Notes: generated by a model from the letters alone, not told the origin. 31,944 bases of DNA from an uncultured Clostridia bacterium (GCA_947630775.1 CANRIY010000004.1:1-31944), one strand, 5' to 3'. Positions 14,608 to 24,661 are shown, counted from the first letter of the stretch. Numbers and translations: made by a program.

Positions 14608-16620
14608 TTATGCGAGCGGCAGGGTGGCGGAAAAGACCGTAACATTCTCCCTGCGTTCATACGTCAGCTCCCCGTGCATCGCCTCAATGGCATTTTTTGC
14701 CAAAAACAGACCGAGGCCAGAGTTGTTCTCGGAGGGATTGCCCGAAACGAACGGATCGAAGACGTTTTGATCGGTCAGAATGCCCTGTCCGTCGTCGATG
14801 ACGTCGAGGCGGCAGATGCCCTTGCGTTTGGCGGCGGTCACCGTCAGGCGGGAACAGAACGAGTGTTCGATCGCGTTCAGCACCAGATTGAGGATCACAC
14901 TTTCCAAAGCAACTTTTTTGGCGTATACGTTCAAAATTTCAGGCACCGAAACCGTCAGAATGATCCCGTTCGCCTCGCAGTCGGGGCGGAGATCGTCCGT
15001 CACGCTCTGCACGATCTCACTCAGATTCACCGCTTCGGACTGTTCTGCGACGTAGTTCCGCCTGCCGTACTTTCCGATCTCGGCAAAGTCCTTTTTCAGC
15101 TCCGCATTTTTTTGCAATAAATAGTCTACTTTGGAAGCCAACGCGGCGTCGGATATCTTTTGCCTCAGGTCGGTCAGGGAATCGTTCATGCCGATGGCGG
15201 TGCGTTTCATATCGTGGCTGACATACAGTAAGATCGTATCCCGTTCGGCAAGGACATTCTGCAAACTCTGCGTCTGCCGCGCCACCTCCTTTTCCAGATT
15301 GGTGGTAAGATAGCGGTTGTGGATCTCTGCAGTGATGAATTCGCGGAGCCCCAAGACGAATGTAATGCCCAGCGCCCCGAGACACAGCCAAAACGCGGGG
15401 GAGAACATGATAAACGGGATGGGCTGCGTCGCAAACAGAGCCATGACGGTGAGGACGCCCGCGATCACGCAGTTGAGGCGCAATCCCACGGGCTTATTTT
15501 TGAGAACATCGCGGACGGTGCACGCGTAGATGACGACGATGCAGAGAAACACCAGAGCGATATAGGTATAGCAAACCGCGTTATGTGCCTGTACGCCCGT
15601 GCAGAAGGGGGACAGGAATGCGAGCGCCGTTGCGGCGACCAAGATACCGCCTGTCGGATATAAAACGGGGATCCTTCCGATCGTTTTTGGCAGATAGAGC
15701 GCCGCGGCGAAGAGAATGAATCCTACCGAAAAACGTCGGATCGCAAGCAGGAGATAGGGAACGGCCGTATATCCGAACATCAGGTATGTCGAAAACAGTT
15801 CCGAGAAGATCCCGACGGCGAACAGGAGCTGCGGGAAGAAGGAGAAGGACCGTTTCAAAATACAGATCAAGAGGAACAACAAGAGGGTCACCGCCCCGAG
15901 GACCGCTCCGATCAGGAGGACCGAGCGGTTTCCGTTGACGGCATTTCTGACCGCCTTGTCCTCGCCGATTAAGACGGGCCCCATAAAGCCCACAAAGTTG
16001 TCGTTGTCCGATTCGTAATGGATCGTGACTTTGCATTCCTTCGAAAATTTCCCGTCCGAAGAAATGGGGATATCGATAAACATCGGCTTTGTTGCCGTGT
16101 GGTGCGAGACGGCGTCGTCAAACTCGGAGGACGACGAGTAATTGATATAGTAGTTGATATTATATCTGTCGATCGTGCCGACGTAGTCTTTGTTTTCGTA
16201 CTGCACATACACGCTGCATGCGGAAAATACGGGAGGGATATACATGGTCAGGTGCCAGTTCCCGTCGGGCTTCAGGAGATGATCCAGACTTCCGCTTTTT
16301 GCCCATTCTTCCGCCGAAAGGGTGTCGATATAAAAGCGGTACGTTCCCCGCCTTGCAGGCTCTGCGCCGCTGTTTTGATTGGAGACGACGTCGCCAAGCC
16401 CCGCAAAATCATTCGGAAGATAGTTGACCGCCGTCATTTCCATCACGCCCTTCACGTCGAAAATGGAGACAGTATTGACCGTAGTGCCCGAAATTTCTTT
16501 TTTTCGTATGGGCGTTTCGCTGATGGCGCCTTTTCCCGAGAGCAATAAGATCAGGGAAAACGCCACGCAGAGAAGAAACACGCCGATCAAAATGAACACG
16601 TTCCCGATGCTTTTTCTCAT
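14608..16620 (-). CDS. Sensor histidine kinase with 7-TM sensory region
   Basis: This is a 670-residue membrane kinase. An N-terminal helix (about 8-28) is followed by an extracytoplasmic domain of about 200 residues, then a cluster of seven or so membrane helices (about 235-445) resembling 7TMR-DISM sensors. A short coiled coil (LEKEVARQTQSLQNVLAERD) leads to the dimerisation/phosphotransfer helix with H469 in LYVSHDMKR. The ATPase domain shows an N box (VILNLVLNAIEHS), G1 (DVIDDGQGI) and G2 (NSGLGLFLAKNAI). Its ATG overlaps the stop of the response regulator gene as ATGA, so the pair is translationally coupled. The signal is not known. Confidence 0.9.
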   Translation of the reverse strand: MRKSIGNVFILIGVFLLCVAFSLILLLSGKGAISETPIRKKEISGTTVNTVSIFDVKGVMEMTAVNYLPNDFAGLGDVVSNQNSGAEPARRGTYRFYIDTLSAEEWAKSGSLDHLLKPDGNWHLTMYIPPVFSACSVYVQYENKDYVGTIDRYNINYYINYSSSSEFDDAVSHHTATKPMFIDIPISSDGKFSKECKVTIHYESDNDNFVGFMGPVLIGEDKAVRNAVNGNRSVLLIGAVLGAVTLLLFLLICILKRSFSFFPQLLFAVGIFSELFSTYLMFGYTAVPYLLLAIRRFSVGFILFAAALYLPKTIGRIPVLYPTGGILVAATALAFLSPFCTGVQAHNAVCYTYIALVFLCIVVIYACTVRDVLKNKPVGLRLNCVIAGVLTVMALFATQPIPFIMFSPAFWLCLGALGITFVLGLREFITAEIHNRYLTTNLEKEVARQTQSLQNVLAERDTILLYVSHDMKRTAIGMNDSLTDLRQKISDAALASKVDYLLQKNAELKKDFAEIGKYGRRNYVAEQSEAVNLSEIVQSVTDDLRPDCEANGIILTVSVPEILNVYAKKVALESVILNLVLNAIEHSFCSRLTVTAAKRKGICRLDVIDDGQGILTDQNVFDPFVSGNPSENNSGLGLFLAKNAIEAMHGELTYERRENVTVFSATLPLA

Positions 16621-17300
16621 AATCCTTCCCCCGTAAAACAGTAGCCCTTGTTGAATTCCGTGCGGATGACGTCATTTGCGGGCATGGCGGCTTTCAATTT
16701 TCGGCGCAGTGACGATAGATGCGCCCGTACCGTCGTCGTGCGCAGGCTCGGCGCACACCAGATATTTTCGTAAATTTCGTCCGCGGTAAAATACCTGCCG
16801 CGGTTTTTCACCAAAAACAACAGGATGTTGAACTCGGAGGGCGTCAGCGGAATGGGCATGTTTTTATATTTTACGGTGCGCGTATTGGCGTTCACCGAAA
16901 AGTCCCCGAAGGTCGCCACCGCATCCGCTTTCGGCAAGAGCCGCATCGCGATATGCGTCTCCAAAAGACGCATGGAACAGGGCTTGACCACATAGTCCGC
17001 CGCCCCCGAGGTGAGGCCCGAAAAAATCGTGTCCTCACTGTCCAAAGAGGACAGAATGATCACGGGAGGGGTCAATTCGGGGAATGCGTTAAAAAGCTCT
17101 ATCCCCATGCTGTTTTTGAGGATGAGATCGAGAATTACCGCGTCGATGTCCTCGTGTTCGGTCAGGATCTCGGCGGCTTCCTCCACGTCCGACGCCGTAA
17201 ACACGGCATTTTGCACGGAAAAGTATTCGGCCATTTCCCTTTTTAATGTCTCATCGTCCTCGACGAAGAGCAGTTTTCTTTCACTAACAGTGTAATTCAT
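16617..17300 (-). CDS. OmpR-family response regulator
   Basis: This 227-residue regulator has a receiver domain (about 8-120) with the acidic cluster E14-D15-D16, phosphoacceptor D58 in AVILDLIL, and the switch Lys in YVVKP. A winged-helix DNA-binding domain follows (about 128-225): PLTPSEFNILLFLVKNRGRYFTADEIYENIW, then RTTTVRAHLSSLRRKL and GYCF. The ATG at 17300 is chosen because the longer frame upstream is composed of a dispersed palindromic repeat. No good ribosome site precedes it (GGAAAAACCAAT), so translation may be weak. It is partnered with the overlapping histidine kinase gene. A role in controlling the surface protein genes to its right is possible from position only. Confidence 0.9.
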   Translation of the reverse strand: MNYTVSERKLLFVEDDETLKREMAEYFSVQNAVFTASDVEEAAEILTEHEDIDAVILDLILKNSMGIELFNAFPELTPPVIILSSLDSEDTIFSGLTSGAADYVVKPCSMRLLETHIAMRLLPKADAVATFGDFSVNANTRTVKYKNMPIPLTPSEFNILLFLVKNRGRYFTADEIYENIWCAPSLRTTTVRAHLSSLRRKLKAAMPANDVIRTEFNKGYCFTGEGL

Positions 17301-17334
17301 ATTGGTTTTTCCGATAAAGCTGTTTTCTCGGTAG

Positions 17335-17400
17335 ATGCCCCCTCCGTGGGAGGGGAGTTCGGTACATGCCCCCTCCGTGGGAGGGGGGTAGGGGGGTGGG
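17335..17400. repeat. Two copies of a short palindromic repeat upstream of the response regulator
   Basis: Two 21-bp units at 17335-17355 and 17366-17386 share ATGCC and the palindrome CCCCTCCGTGGGAGGGG. They are followed by GTAGGGGGGTGGG, also seen near 4490. They lie about 35 bp before the response regulator ATG, where its promoter would be expected, and no other clear promoter was found. The whole 17301-17868 gap holds repeats plus the promoter of the next gene. Confidence 0.7.
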
Positions 17401-17452
17401 GCGAATCTTGAATATGCCATACCTCTTTTTCTTGCCCACCCCTCGAGGCGGA

Positions 17453-17491
17453 GCAACGCGCGAAAGGTCCAGTGAACCTTTCGCGCGTTGC
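17453..17491. repeat. Perfect 16-bp inverted repeat (hairpin)
   Basis: GCAACGCGCGAAAGGT (17453-17468) and its exact complement ACCTTTCGCGCGTTGC (17476-17491) flank a 7-nt loop. There is no T tract on either side, so it is not a classical terminator. It sits among other dispersed repeats. Confidence 0.8.
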
Positions 17492-17572
17492 GACATGAGT
17501 GAGCGCATCGGAGGCGCGAACGGTGACCGAGCGCAAGACTCTACTTGCGCGAGAAGGGTGCCCCGTAAGGGG

Positions 17573-17664
17573 CGAGGGGTGTCATATAATTTGGTGCGAC
17601 ACCCCCTCAGTCACGGCAAGGGCCGCCGTGACAGCTCCCCCTCGAGGGTGAGCCGAGAGGGCAC
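17573..17664 (+). repeat. Dispersed GC-rich repeat, copy C, in a larger palindrome
   Basis: GACACCCCCTCAGTCACGG, the arm CCGTGACAGCTCCCC and CTCGAGGGTGAGCCGAG match copies A and B. The left half, AGGGGTGTC (from about 17573), is complementary to GACACCCCCT at about 17598-17607. An outer pair, GGGTGCCCC near 17558 and GGGCACCGC near 17660, extends the symmetry. Confidence 0.65.
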
Positions 17665-17806
17665 CGCATTTTAATGATACCCTAATTATACCAAAAAACC
17701 GCCTTCTATGCAAGTGGGGGAGGGAAAAAGGGGGGAGGGAAACTCGTGAAGAATTGTTAAGGTTGAGTTTTTGGGGCGAAAAGGCCTTTCCGCGGGGATG
17801 AAAACA

Positions 17807-17820
17807 TGATACAATATAAT
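17807..17820 (+). promoter_or_regulatory. Extended -10 promoter of the InlB-repeat surface protein
   Basis: TGATACAAT (TG at 17807, TACAAT at 17810-17815) is an extended -10, overlapped by a TATAAT at 17815-17820. No good -35 hexamer is seen at the right distance. The gene's ribosome site AAAGGAGG is at 17856-17863. Confidence 0.5.
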
Positions 17821-17868
17821 GTGAAAAAATAACGGAAATTACTCCGAAACGGAAGAAAGGAGGGTCTT

Positions 17869-20800
17869 ATGACCAAAAAGAAAAGACGGGTTTCATTGCT
17901 CCTCATTGTTCTGACGCTCGTAAGTTTATTGGCGGGCGTTTTGTTTGGCCTGCCGATGAAATCGGCGGATACGGTGTATGCGAGCCGCAGCTCAAACGGA
18001 ACAGATACCACGGACGAATGGAAGGGTTCGCAGACCACACCCAATCTCATTCCCACACTTAAGGAAGGCTCTATTGCCTCTCAGGGTTGGAAAGTAAGTT
18101 CAGACGGCAACACACAAGTAGCGGCAAATACTCATCATGAGAACAGCACATATGGCTATGTTATCAAATCAAGTGGTACTTCGAAAGATCTTGGCGGAAG
18201 TAACTATACGGGCGGCGTATATTATACGCTCACGCTTTCTGAGGCGGACAGGGCGAAAGCCAATGCGGGGCAACTCAAGATCAGCGCCTCAGCCAGTTTC
18301 TTTTGTCAAGCGTGGACGGACAATAGCATGTCCATTCGTGCAGAGTTTTTGAATTCCGACGGCTCGCAGATAAGTATTGAGCCTTCAAACCATTCACTCA
18401 CCCCTGGGACAAATACAACAAAGTTTTGGACACTTAACGAAACCAAGGTGCCGGTACAAACTTGTACAATACAGGTTTGGTTTTCCGACTGGACTAAGTT
18501 GACATCCCAACCGTATATAGCAAACCCTTCCTGTTATTTGCACGATACCACAGCCCCCTCGGCTACGGGTATCACTTTGGAAAGTCCCAACACGAGCGGC
18601 GTGATCGCGGGCGACACGATCAGGTACTGCATAGGTTTTAACGAGAAGGTAAGCATATCTTCAAAGGGAACTGCCACCATAACCTTAAACGGAACATCTT
18701 ATAATTCCACCGATGCTGTGATCGAGACTGTTGGCGGCAAAAGTAAGGCTTATTACACATTCAAGTTGCCCGACGTCAACCAAAGCGGCACAATCAAGCT
18801 CTCTTCCGTTTCGGGGCTTGTCGTCAAAGATGAGGCGGGCAACACCTATACTTATAATAACAGCAACCCGTCTGTGCCCACGCAGCAATATTACAAGACG
18901 ATGAATGTCTCTTGTTCGCCCGCACATTTGAAATTTTCGGGCGGAGGAACGGCGAAATTCAATCATGACTACACGGCGCATCTGTCGGCGGCGCACGGCT
19001 ACGATTTGCCCGAAACTATCACCGTCAAAGTGGGCAGCAAGGCGCTCTCGCAGGGCAGCGACTTTACCTACGATTCCCGGACGGGCGCGATCACGATCAA
19101 GGGCGCTCTCATCACGGACGACATCGTCATCACCGCGTCGGGCGTTCCGAAAAAGAGCGGTGTGACTCTGCATAAAGAGAGCGGCACGGGCGGGTCTGAA
19201 AACGCCACGGCGACATTTGACGCGGAGATGCCAAAAATCACTGCGCCGACGCGCAAGGGCTATACTTTCCAAGGATATTTTACGGATCGCGGCGGAGCGG
19301 GGACAAAATACTATGACGCAGCGGGGAAGAGTGCAAAGAACTGCGACTTCGTCGCCCCGATCGAGCTCTATGCGCATTGGACGGCAAACCATTATACGAT
19401 AAAATTTGACAGCAACAAGCCCTCCAAGGCGAGCGCGGAAATGCAGGGGAATATGGACGATGTTCCGCGCGTCTATGACGACGGCTTGAAGGCCTTGCCG
19501 AAAAACACTTTCACGCTCACGGGCTGGACGTTTTTGGGCTGGTCGGAAAATAAGGACGCCGGAGCCTCCTCTTATTCCAATGAAAAACAGGTGGAGAACC
19601 TGACGGACCAAGACGGAAAAACGGTCATTCTCTACGCCGTATGGATGGAAAATTCTTATGAGATCACATTTGAACCAAACGACCCCCAAGCGGCAAGTAC
19701 GGACGTGCAGGGAAGCATGACCCCGGATGTAAGAAAATATGACGACGGGTCAAAAGCTCTTTCCCGGAACGGCTTTACGCTGACAGGCTGGACCTTCCAA
19801 GGCTGGGCGACAAGCATGGGGAGCGATGAGGTCGTCTATCAAAATTCACAGCCGGTTGAGAAACTGACGGACAAGGACGGCGAAAAAATCACCCTCTACG
19901 CGGTCTGGAAACAAAATACCTATACGATAACGTTTGACAGCAATATTCCCGAAAACGCAAGTGCGAGCATACAGGGAAATACTGCCGAAGTTACCCGCAC
20001 TTACGACGAGGGGGACCTCCCTCTGCCGCAAAATGAATATACGCTCACGGGCTGGACCTTCCAAGGCTGGGCGGCGGTGAAGGGCAACGGCGTCACCTAT
20101 GACAACCTGCAGGCGGTGGGGAATCTGACGCCCGATCCCAACGGTTCGGTCACCCTTTACGCCGTATGGAAGGCACACACGCACAAGATCACCCTGAACG
20201 CGACGGGCGGCAACAATGCGGGAACGCTTTCGGCGACCTATGACGACCCTTACCCCGACCTCACCCTTCCCGAACGCTACGGCTACAGTTTCAACGGCTA
20301 TTTCGATTCGGAAACGGAAGGCAAGCAATTTTACATGTCGGACGGGAATGCGGCCGAAAGCAAATATACGATAGACGACGATATTACCCTCTACGCCCAA
20401 TGGTCGCCCATCACCTACACCATCTGGCTTTACAGCGAGGGGAGCTATATCGACAAGATCGAGAACGTCGTCTACGGCGTGCTCAAGCTCCCTTCGGCGG
20501 AAGATCTCGGCATTTCGCGGAAGAACTTTGACTTTGTCGGCTGGAATGTCTACGCCGAGCAGAACTGGAAGATGTACAACTCCGATCAGACCTATGACAC
20601 GGGGCTTACGGGCACGCAGGGCGACGTCGTTGTCCTGAATGCGGCATGGGAAGAGAGGCCCATCCACTCGATCTACTTTGACGCAAACGGCGGCCTGGGC
20701 GCTCCCGCCGCCACGCAGGCGCACGAGCAGGAGACGATCACCCTTTCGGAGACCGTGCCTTCAAGAAGCGATCATACCTTCCTCGGCTGGGCGACATACG

Positions 20801-23800
20801 GCGGTGCGAAAGAAGCGAAATATCAGCCCGAGGGCGAGTTTACGATGGGCAGTGACGCCGTAACGCTGTATGCGGTGTGGAAGCACAACCCGTCCCTCAC
20901 CTACAATGCGAACGAGGGGCAGTTTGCCAATCATGTTGCGGAAAGCTATCCCGCGGCGGGGGCAGAGGTCACGGTCACGGAGCTGACGCCCGCGAGAGAG
21001 GGGTATACCTTCCTCGGCTGGGCGACGGATGCGGCCGCCGACAAGGCAGAGTATTCCGCAAAGGAAACATTCCTCATGCCCGATGAGAATACCGTCCTCT
21101 ATGCCGTGTGGCAGAAGAGGGAATTTGCCGTCTCGCAGAGCGTTGCGGAGAGCTGCAGCGTTTCGGGACTGGAAGCAGAATATCCTTACGGCGCAGAAGT
21201 CACCTTCACCGTCACGGGGGATAAACCCAAGGTGTACGTCAACGGGACGCGTATCTTCGGCGAAGGGGAGAATTATACCTTCACCGTCACCGAAAACGTC
21301 TCCCTCGTCATCGCGGACTCCTCGTCGTGCGTTCTCCTGTATTCGGCGAACGGCGGTGAGGACGCTCCGACGGATACGAGATTCTATGCGACGGGCAGCG
21401 AGGCGACCGTCTCGGGCGAAATTCCCACCCGCACGGGCTATCAATTTATCGGCTGGTCGGAGAACAAAGAGGCCACCCCGAAGAGCGTTTCGGGAAGAAA
21501 TAATCGTATTTTCACGGGGGGGGACGATAATCTGTATCATGCCGAGGACACCGTCGCATTCAACGGCAAGGACGTGACCCTCTACGCGGTCTGGGAAGCG
21601 AATACATATACCGTCAAATATAACGGGATGGGTGCCGATGGCTCGATGACGGAAAGCGCCCATTCCTACGGAACGTCCAAGGCCCTTGCGCAGAATACAT
21701 TTACCAAGACGGGATGCAATTTTGTCGGCTGGGCGCTCTCGAAAGGCGGCACACCCGTCTTTGCGGACGGCGGCGAGGTATTGAATCTCACGGCCGACAA
21801 CGGGGCTGAAGTCACCCTCTACGCCGTTTGGGAAACGATGAAGACCGTGATCTCCTTTGACGCGGCAGGCGGTGGCGGCGGGACCGCAAGTTATGTGGTG
21901 GAGTACGGCCAGACGCTGCCGGTGAGCGGGATCATGGCGCCCGTGTATAGCGGCTACACCTTCGCGGGCTACTTCACGGATGAGAACGGCGCGGGGACGC
22001 AGTACTTCGATGCAAGCATGCGCCCCGTCGGCGATGCGGCAAACGTATGGACAAACGAGGCGGCGGTTCTTACGCTCTACGCCTACTGGATCCCCACGAC
22101 CGAGACGCTTGAAAAGTCGGTCGATGAGGTTCAGGGAAATCTCGAATCGGCGACGTATGCTCTTTATTCGGCGCTCGGTAACAGTGAGGAAAGTCTGCAG
22201 GCTCAGATCGATGACCTGAAAGCCGCATATGCGGCGGCGGATGCGCTTCTCAAGGGGGAACTCCAAGGGGATGATCTCCGTATCAAGGGCGAACTCGAGG
22301 GTAAGATCGAAGGACTGAAAACCACGTTGGAAGCGGCCGACGAGGCGATCAACGCCACGATCGAATCGCTGGAAAAACGGCTCAATGCCGATATCGGGAG
22401 CCTTCGCGCAGAACTCCTTCGGGATGAGGCGAACATCTCAGATCTTCAAAAAAACCTTACGAAGTTAGAGGCAGATTATGCGGCGGCAGACACGGCAGTC
22501 CGTGCGGACTTTGCATCGGCAGACAAAGGCCTTCAGGACAATATCGACGCGCTTGAAAAGAAGCTGACAGAAGCCCAAACTGCCCTGCAGGGCGCGATCG
22601 ATAAGGTCGAGAAGGAGCTCGAAAAGGCGGTCGGGGAGCTTCAAAAGTCGATCAATGACAACAAGACGGAGATCGATGATGAAATCAGGAAGTTGACAGA
22701 CGCATACGAACTGGCGGACGAACTCATCAACAGCGAGATCGTAAAATTACAGGGCAAGGACAGCGAGCTCACGCAGGGCATTGCCGGCCTTACGCAGAGC
22801 ATTGCCGACCTTACTTCCGCAATGAATGCGGCCGATGACGAGCTGCGGGATATGATCAACGCCGTCGGGCAGCGGCTCGATCAGGCAGTGAGCGCCCTCG
22901 AAAAGTCGGTCAAAGACAACAGAGGGGAGATCGATGATGAAATCAGGAACCTGACAGACGCATACTTACTTGCGGACCGACTCATCAACGAAGAGATCGA
23001 AGCGTTAAAGAGAGAGGACAGCTCGGTTGAATTGAGCATTGCCGCACTGGAAGCCATGCTCAAGGCAGGGGATAAAAAGTTACAGGAATCGCTCGATGTG
23101 GTCGAGAGAAAACTCGACAGGGCGGTGGAAGAGCTCCGCTCGGCGATGGGAACAAGCACGGATATCGGGGCAAAAGTTTCGGCGCTGGACGAAGCGTTCC
23201 AAACGGCGGAAGCGTTCATCAACAGCGAGCTCGCGGGATTGAAGGCGGCGGACAGCGATCTGTCGGCGAGGATCGAAGACCTCGGTTCCGCCTATCTGGC
23301 GGCGGATGAGGCCCTGAAAGATTCCATTCAGGAAGTGCAGGACAACCTCGACAAGGCGGTCGAGGACCTTCAAAAGTCGATCGAAGCCAACAAGACAGAT
23401 ATCGGGGCGAAAGTTTCGGCATTGGATACGGCATATCAAACGGCGGACTCCGTCCTCGAAGCGAAGATGACGGCGAAAGACGGGGAGCTCGGCGGCAAAA
23501 TTTCCGATCTCCAAACCGCACTGGACGCGGCGGACACCGCCCTGCAGGCTTCCATCAAAGAGGTGCAGGACAATCTCGACAAGGCCGTGGAGGACCTTCA
23601 AAAGTCGATCGAAGCCAACGAGACGAATATCGAGGCGAAAGTTTCGGCACTGGACGAGAAATATCAAACGGCGAACTCCGTTCTCCGCTCGGAACTCACG
23701 GCGAAAGACGGGGAGCTCGACGGCAAAATTTCCGATCTCCAAACCGCACTGGACGCGGCGGATTCCGCCATGAAAGCCGCGGTCAAGCAGGTGCAGGACA

Positions 23801-24627
23801 ACCTTGACAAGGCGGTCGCGGACCTTCAAAAGTCGATCGAGACGAATGAGACGGATATCGAGGCGAAAGTTTCGGCACTGGATACGGCATATCAAAATGC
23901 AGATTCCGTCCTCCGCTCGGAACTCACGGCGAAAGACGGGGAGCTCGACGGCAAAATTTCCGATCTCCAAACCGCACTGGACGCGGCGGATGCGGCCATG
24001 CAGGTTGCGGTCAAGCAGGTGCAGGAGAACCTTGACAAGGCGGTCGCGGACCTTCAAAAGTCGATCGGGGCCAACGAGACGGATATCGAGGCAAAAGTCT
24101 CGGCACTGGATACGGCATATCAAAATGCGGACTCTGTTCTCCGTTCGGACATGACGGCGAAGGACGGGGAGCTCGACGGAAAAATTTCCGCGCTCCAAAC
24201 CGCACTGGACGCGGCGGACACCGCCCTGCAGGCTTCCATCCAAAAGGTTCAGGATAATCTCGACAAGGCGGTCGCGGACCTTCGGAAGTCGCTCTCGGGG
24301 AACGGGACGGATGTGGAGGAAAAAGTCGCGGCGATGAATTCGGCGTATCAGGCGGCAGACGCGCTCATTAACAGCGATATTGCGGCCTTAAAGGCGCAGG
24401 ACAGCGTGCTCGCAGCCAGTATCTCGGCGCTCGATTCCGCCTATCAGGCGGCGGATGAAGCCCTTTGGGAGGGCATCAGGCAGGTGGAGCGGAAGCACGA
24501 TTCCTTGCAGCAGGAAAGCGAGAAAACCGCAGTGACGTATATGGCCATCAATATCGTCCTCGGCGCCGTTGCGGCGGGACTGGCCGTGACGCTCGTCGTG
24601 AAGGTATTCAGGAAGAAGAAGTCATAA
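17869..24627 (+). CDS. Giant surface protein: InlB-type repeats, coiled-coil stalk, C-terminal membrane anchor
   Basis: This 2252-residue protein begins with a signal peptide (KKKRR, then a hydrophobic run, cleavage near residue 38). A distal region of about 200 residues is followed by an Ig-like segment (about 230-350). Roughly eleven Listeria-Bacteroides (InlB/Flg_new) repeats follow (about 429-1408), recognisable by endings such as GWTFQGWA and VTLYAVW. Residues about 1409-2215 are almost purely helical and heptad-like (DLQKSIEANKTDI, ISDLQTALDAAD), forming a long coiled-coil stalk with 76-residue repeats. A membrane helix (about 2225-2247) and basic tail FRKKKS anchor it; there is no LPXTG. 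The start has AAAGGAGG at the proper distance. It is probably an adhesin displaying the beta-rich repeats away from the cell. Nucleotides about 18060-18560 are more AT-rich than the rest, suggesting a recombined tip domain. Confidence 0.88.
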   Translation: MTKKKRRVSLLLIVLTLVSLLAGVLFGLPMKSADTVYASRSSNGTDTTDEWKGSQTTPNLIPTLKEGSIASQGWKVSSDGNTQVAANTHHENSTYGYVIKSSGTSKDLGGSNYTGGVYYTLTLSEADRAKANAGQLKISASASFFCQAWTDNSMSIRAEFLNSDGSQISIEPSNHSLTPGTNTTKFWTLNETKVPVQTCTIQVWFSDWTKLTSQPYIANPSCYLHDTTAPSATGITLESPNTSGVIAGDTIRYCIGFNEKVSISSKGTATITLNGTSYNSTDAVIETVGGKSKAYYTFKLPDVNQSGTIKLSSVSGLVVKDEAGNTYTYNNSNPSVPTQQYYKTMNVSCSPAHLKFSGGGTAKFNHDYTAHLSAAHGYDLPETITVKVGSKALSQGSDFTYDSRTGAITIKGALITDDIVITASGVPKKSGVTLHKESGTGGSENATATFDAEMPKITAPTRKGYTFQGYFTDRGGAGTKYYDAAGKSAKNCDFVAPIELYAHWTANHYTIKFDSNKPSKASAEMQGNMDDVPRVYDDGLKALPKNTFTLTGWTFLGWSENKDAGASSYSNEKQVENLTDQDGKTVILYAVWMENSYEITFEPNDPQAASTDVQGSMTPDVRKYDDGSKALSRNGFTLTGWTFQGWATSMGSDEVVYQNSQPVEKLTDKDGEKITLYAVWKQNTYTITFDSNIPENASASIQGNTAEVTRTYDEGDLPLPQNEYTLTGWTFQGWAAVKGNGVTYDNLQAVGNLTPDPNGSVTLYAVWKAHTHKITLNATGGNNAGTLSATYDDPYPDLTLPERYGYSFNGYFDSETEGKQFYMSDGNAAESKYTIDDDITLYAQWSPITYTIWLYSEGSYIDKIENVVYGVLKLPSAEDLGISRKNFDFVGWNVYAEQNWKMYNSDQTYDTGLTGTQGDVVVLNAAWEERPIHSIYFDANGGLGAPAATQAHEQETITLSETVPSRSDHTFLGWATYGGAKEAKYQPEGEFTMGSDAVTLYAVWKHNPSLTYNANEGQFANHVAESYPAAGAEVTVTELTPAREGYTFLGWATDAAADKAEYSAKETFLMPDENTVLYAVWQKREFAVSQSVAESCSVSGLEAEYPYGAEVTFTVTGDKPKVYVNGTRIFGEGENYTFTVTENVSLVIADSSSCVLLYSANGGEDAPTDTRFYATGSEATVSGEIPTRTGYQFIGWSENKEATPKSVSGRNNRIFTGGDDNLYHAEDTVAFNGKDVTLYAVWEANTYTVKYNGMGADGSMTESAHSYGTSKALAQNTFTKTGCNFVGWALSKGGTPVFADGGEVLNLTADNGAEVTLYAVWETMKTVISFDAAGGGGGTASYVVEYGQTLPVSGIMAPVYSGYTFAGYFTDENGAGTQYFDASMRPVGDAANVWTNEAAVLTLYAYWIPTTETLEKSVDEVQGNLESATYALYSALGNSEESLQAQIDDLKAAYAAADALLKGELQGDDLRIKGELEGKIEGLKTTLEAADEAINATIESLEKRLNADIGSLRAELLRDEANISDLQKNLTKLEADYAAADTAVRADFASADKGLQDNIDALEKKLTEAQTALQGAIDKVEKELEKAVGELQKSINDNKTEIDDEIRKLTDAYELADELINSEIVKLQGKDSELTQGIAGLTQSIADLTSAMNAADDELRDMINAVGQRLDQAVSALEKSVKDNRGEIDDEIRNLTDAYLLADRLINEEIEALKREDSSVELSIAALEAMLKAGDKKLQESLDVVERKLDRAVEELRSAMGTSTDIGAKVSALDEAFQTAEAFINSELAGLKAADSDLSARIEDLGSAYLAADEALKDSIQEVQDNLDKAVEDLQKSIEANKTDIGAKVSALDTAYQTADSVLEAKMTAKDGELGGKISDLQTALDAADTALQASIKEVQDNLDKAVEDLQKSIEANETNIEAKVSALDEKYQTANSVLRSELTAKDGELDGKISDLQTALDAADSAMKAAVKQVQDNLDKAVADLQKSIETNETDIEAKVSALDTAYQNADSVLRSELTAKDGELDGKISDLQTALDAADAAMQVAVKQVQENLDKAVADLQKSIGANETDIEAKVSALDTAYQNADSVLRSDMTAKDGELDGKISALQTALDAADTALQASIQKVQDNLDKAVADLRKSLSGNGTDVEEKVAAMNSAYQAADALINSDIAALKAQDSVLAASISALDSAYQAADEALWEGIRQVERKHDSLQQESEKTAVTYMAINIVLGAVAAGLAVTLVVKVFRKKKS
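23341..24295 (+). repeat. 228-bp tandem repeats in the coiled-coil region
   Basis: Units starting with GA(C/G)AA(C/T)CT(C/T)GACAAGG begin at 23341, 23569, 23797, 24025 and 24253, each exactly 228 bp apart (76 codons). The last unit is partial and divergent. The units are highly similar, with stretches such as CTCGACGGCAAAATTTCCG repeated. More diverged copies with longer periods extend back to about 22600. Confidence 0.9.
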
Positions 24628-24661
24628 CCGAAAAGGCGCCTGCGCGCCCGAAGATGTTTGT

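Noticed and set aside
22600..24300. Regular repeats considered as a CRISPR array
   Set aside because: The repeats are 228 bp long, in frame within a coiled-coil coding region, and have no repeat-spacer structure or cas genes.
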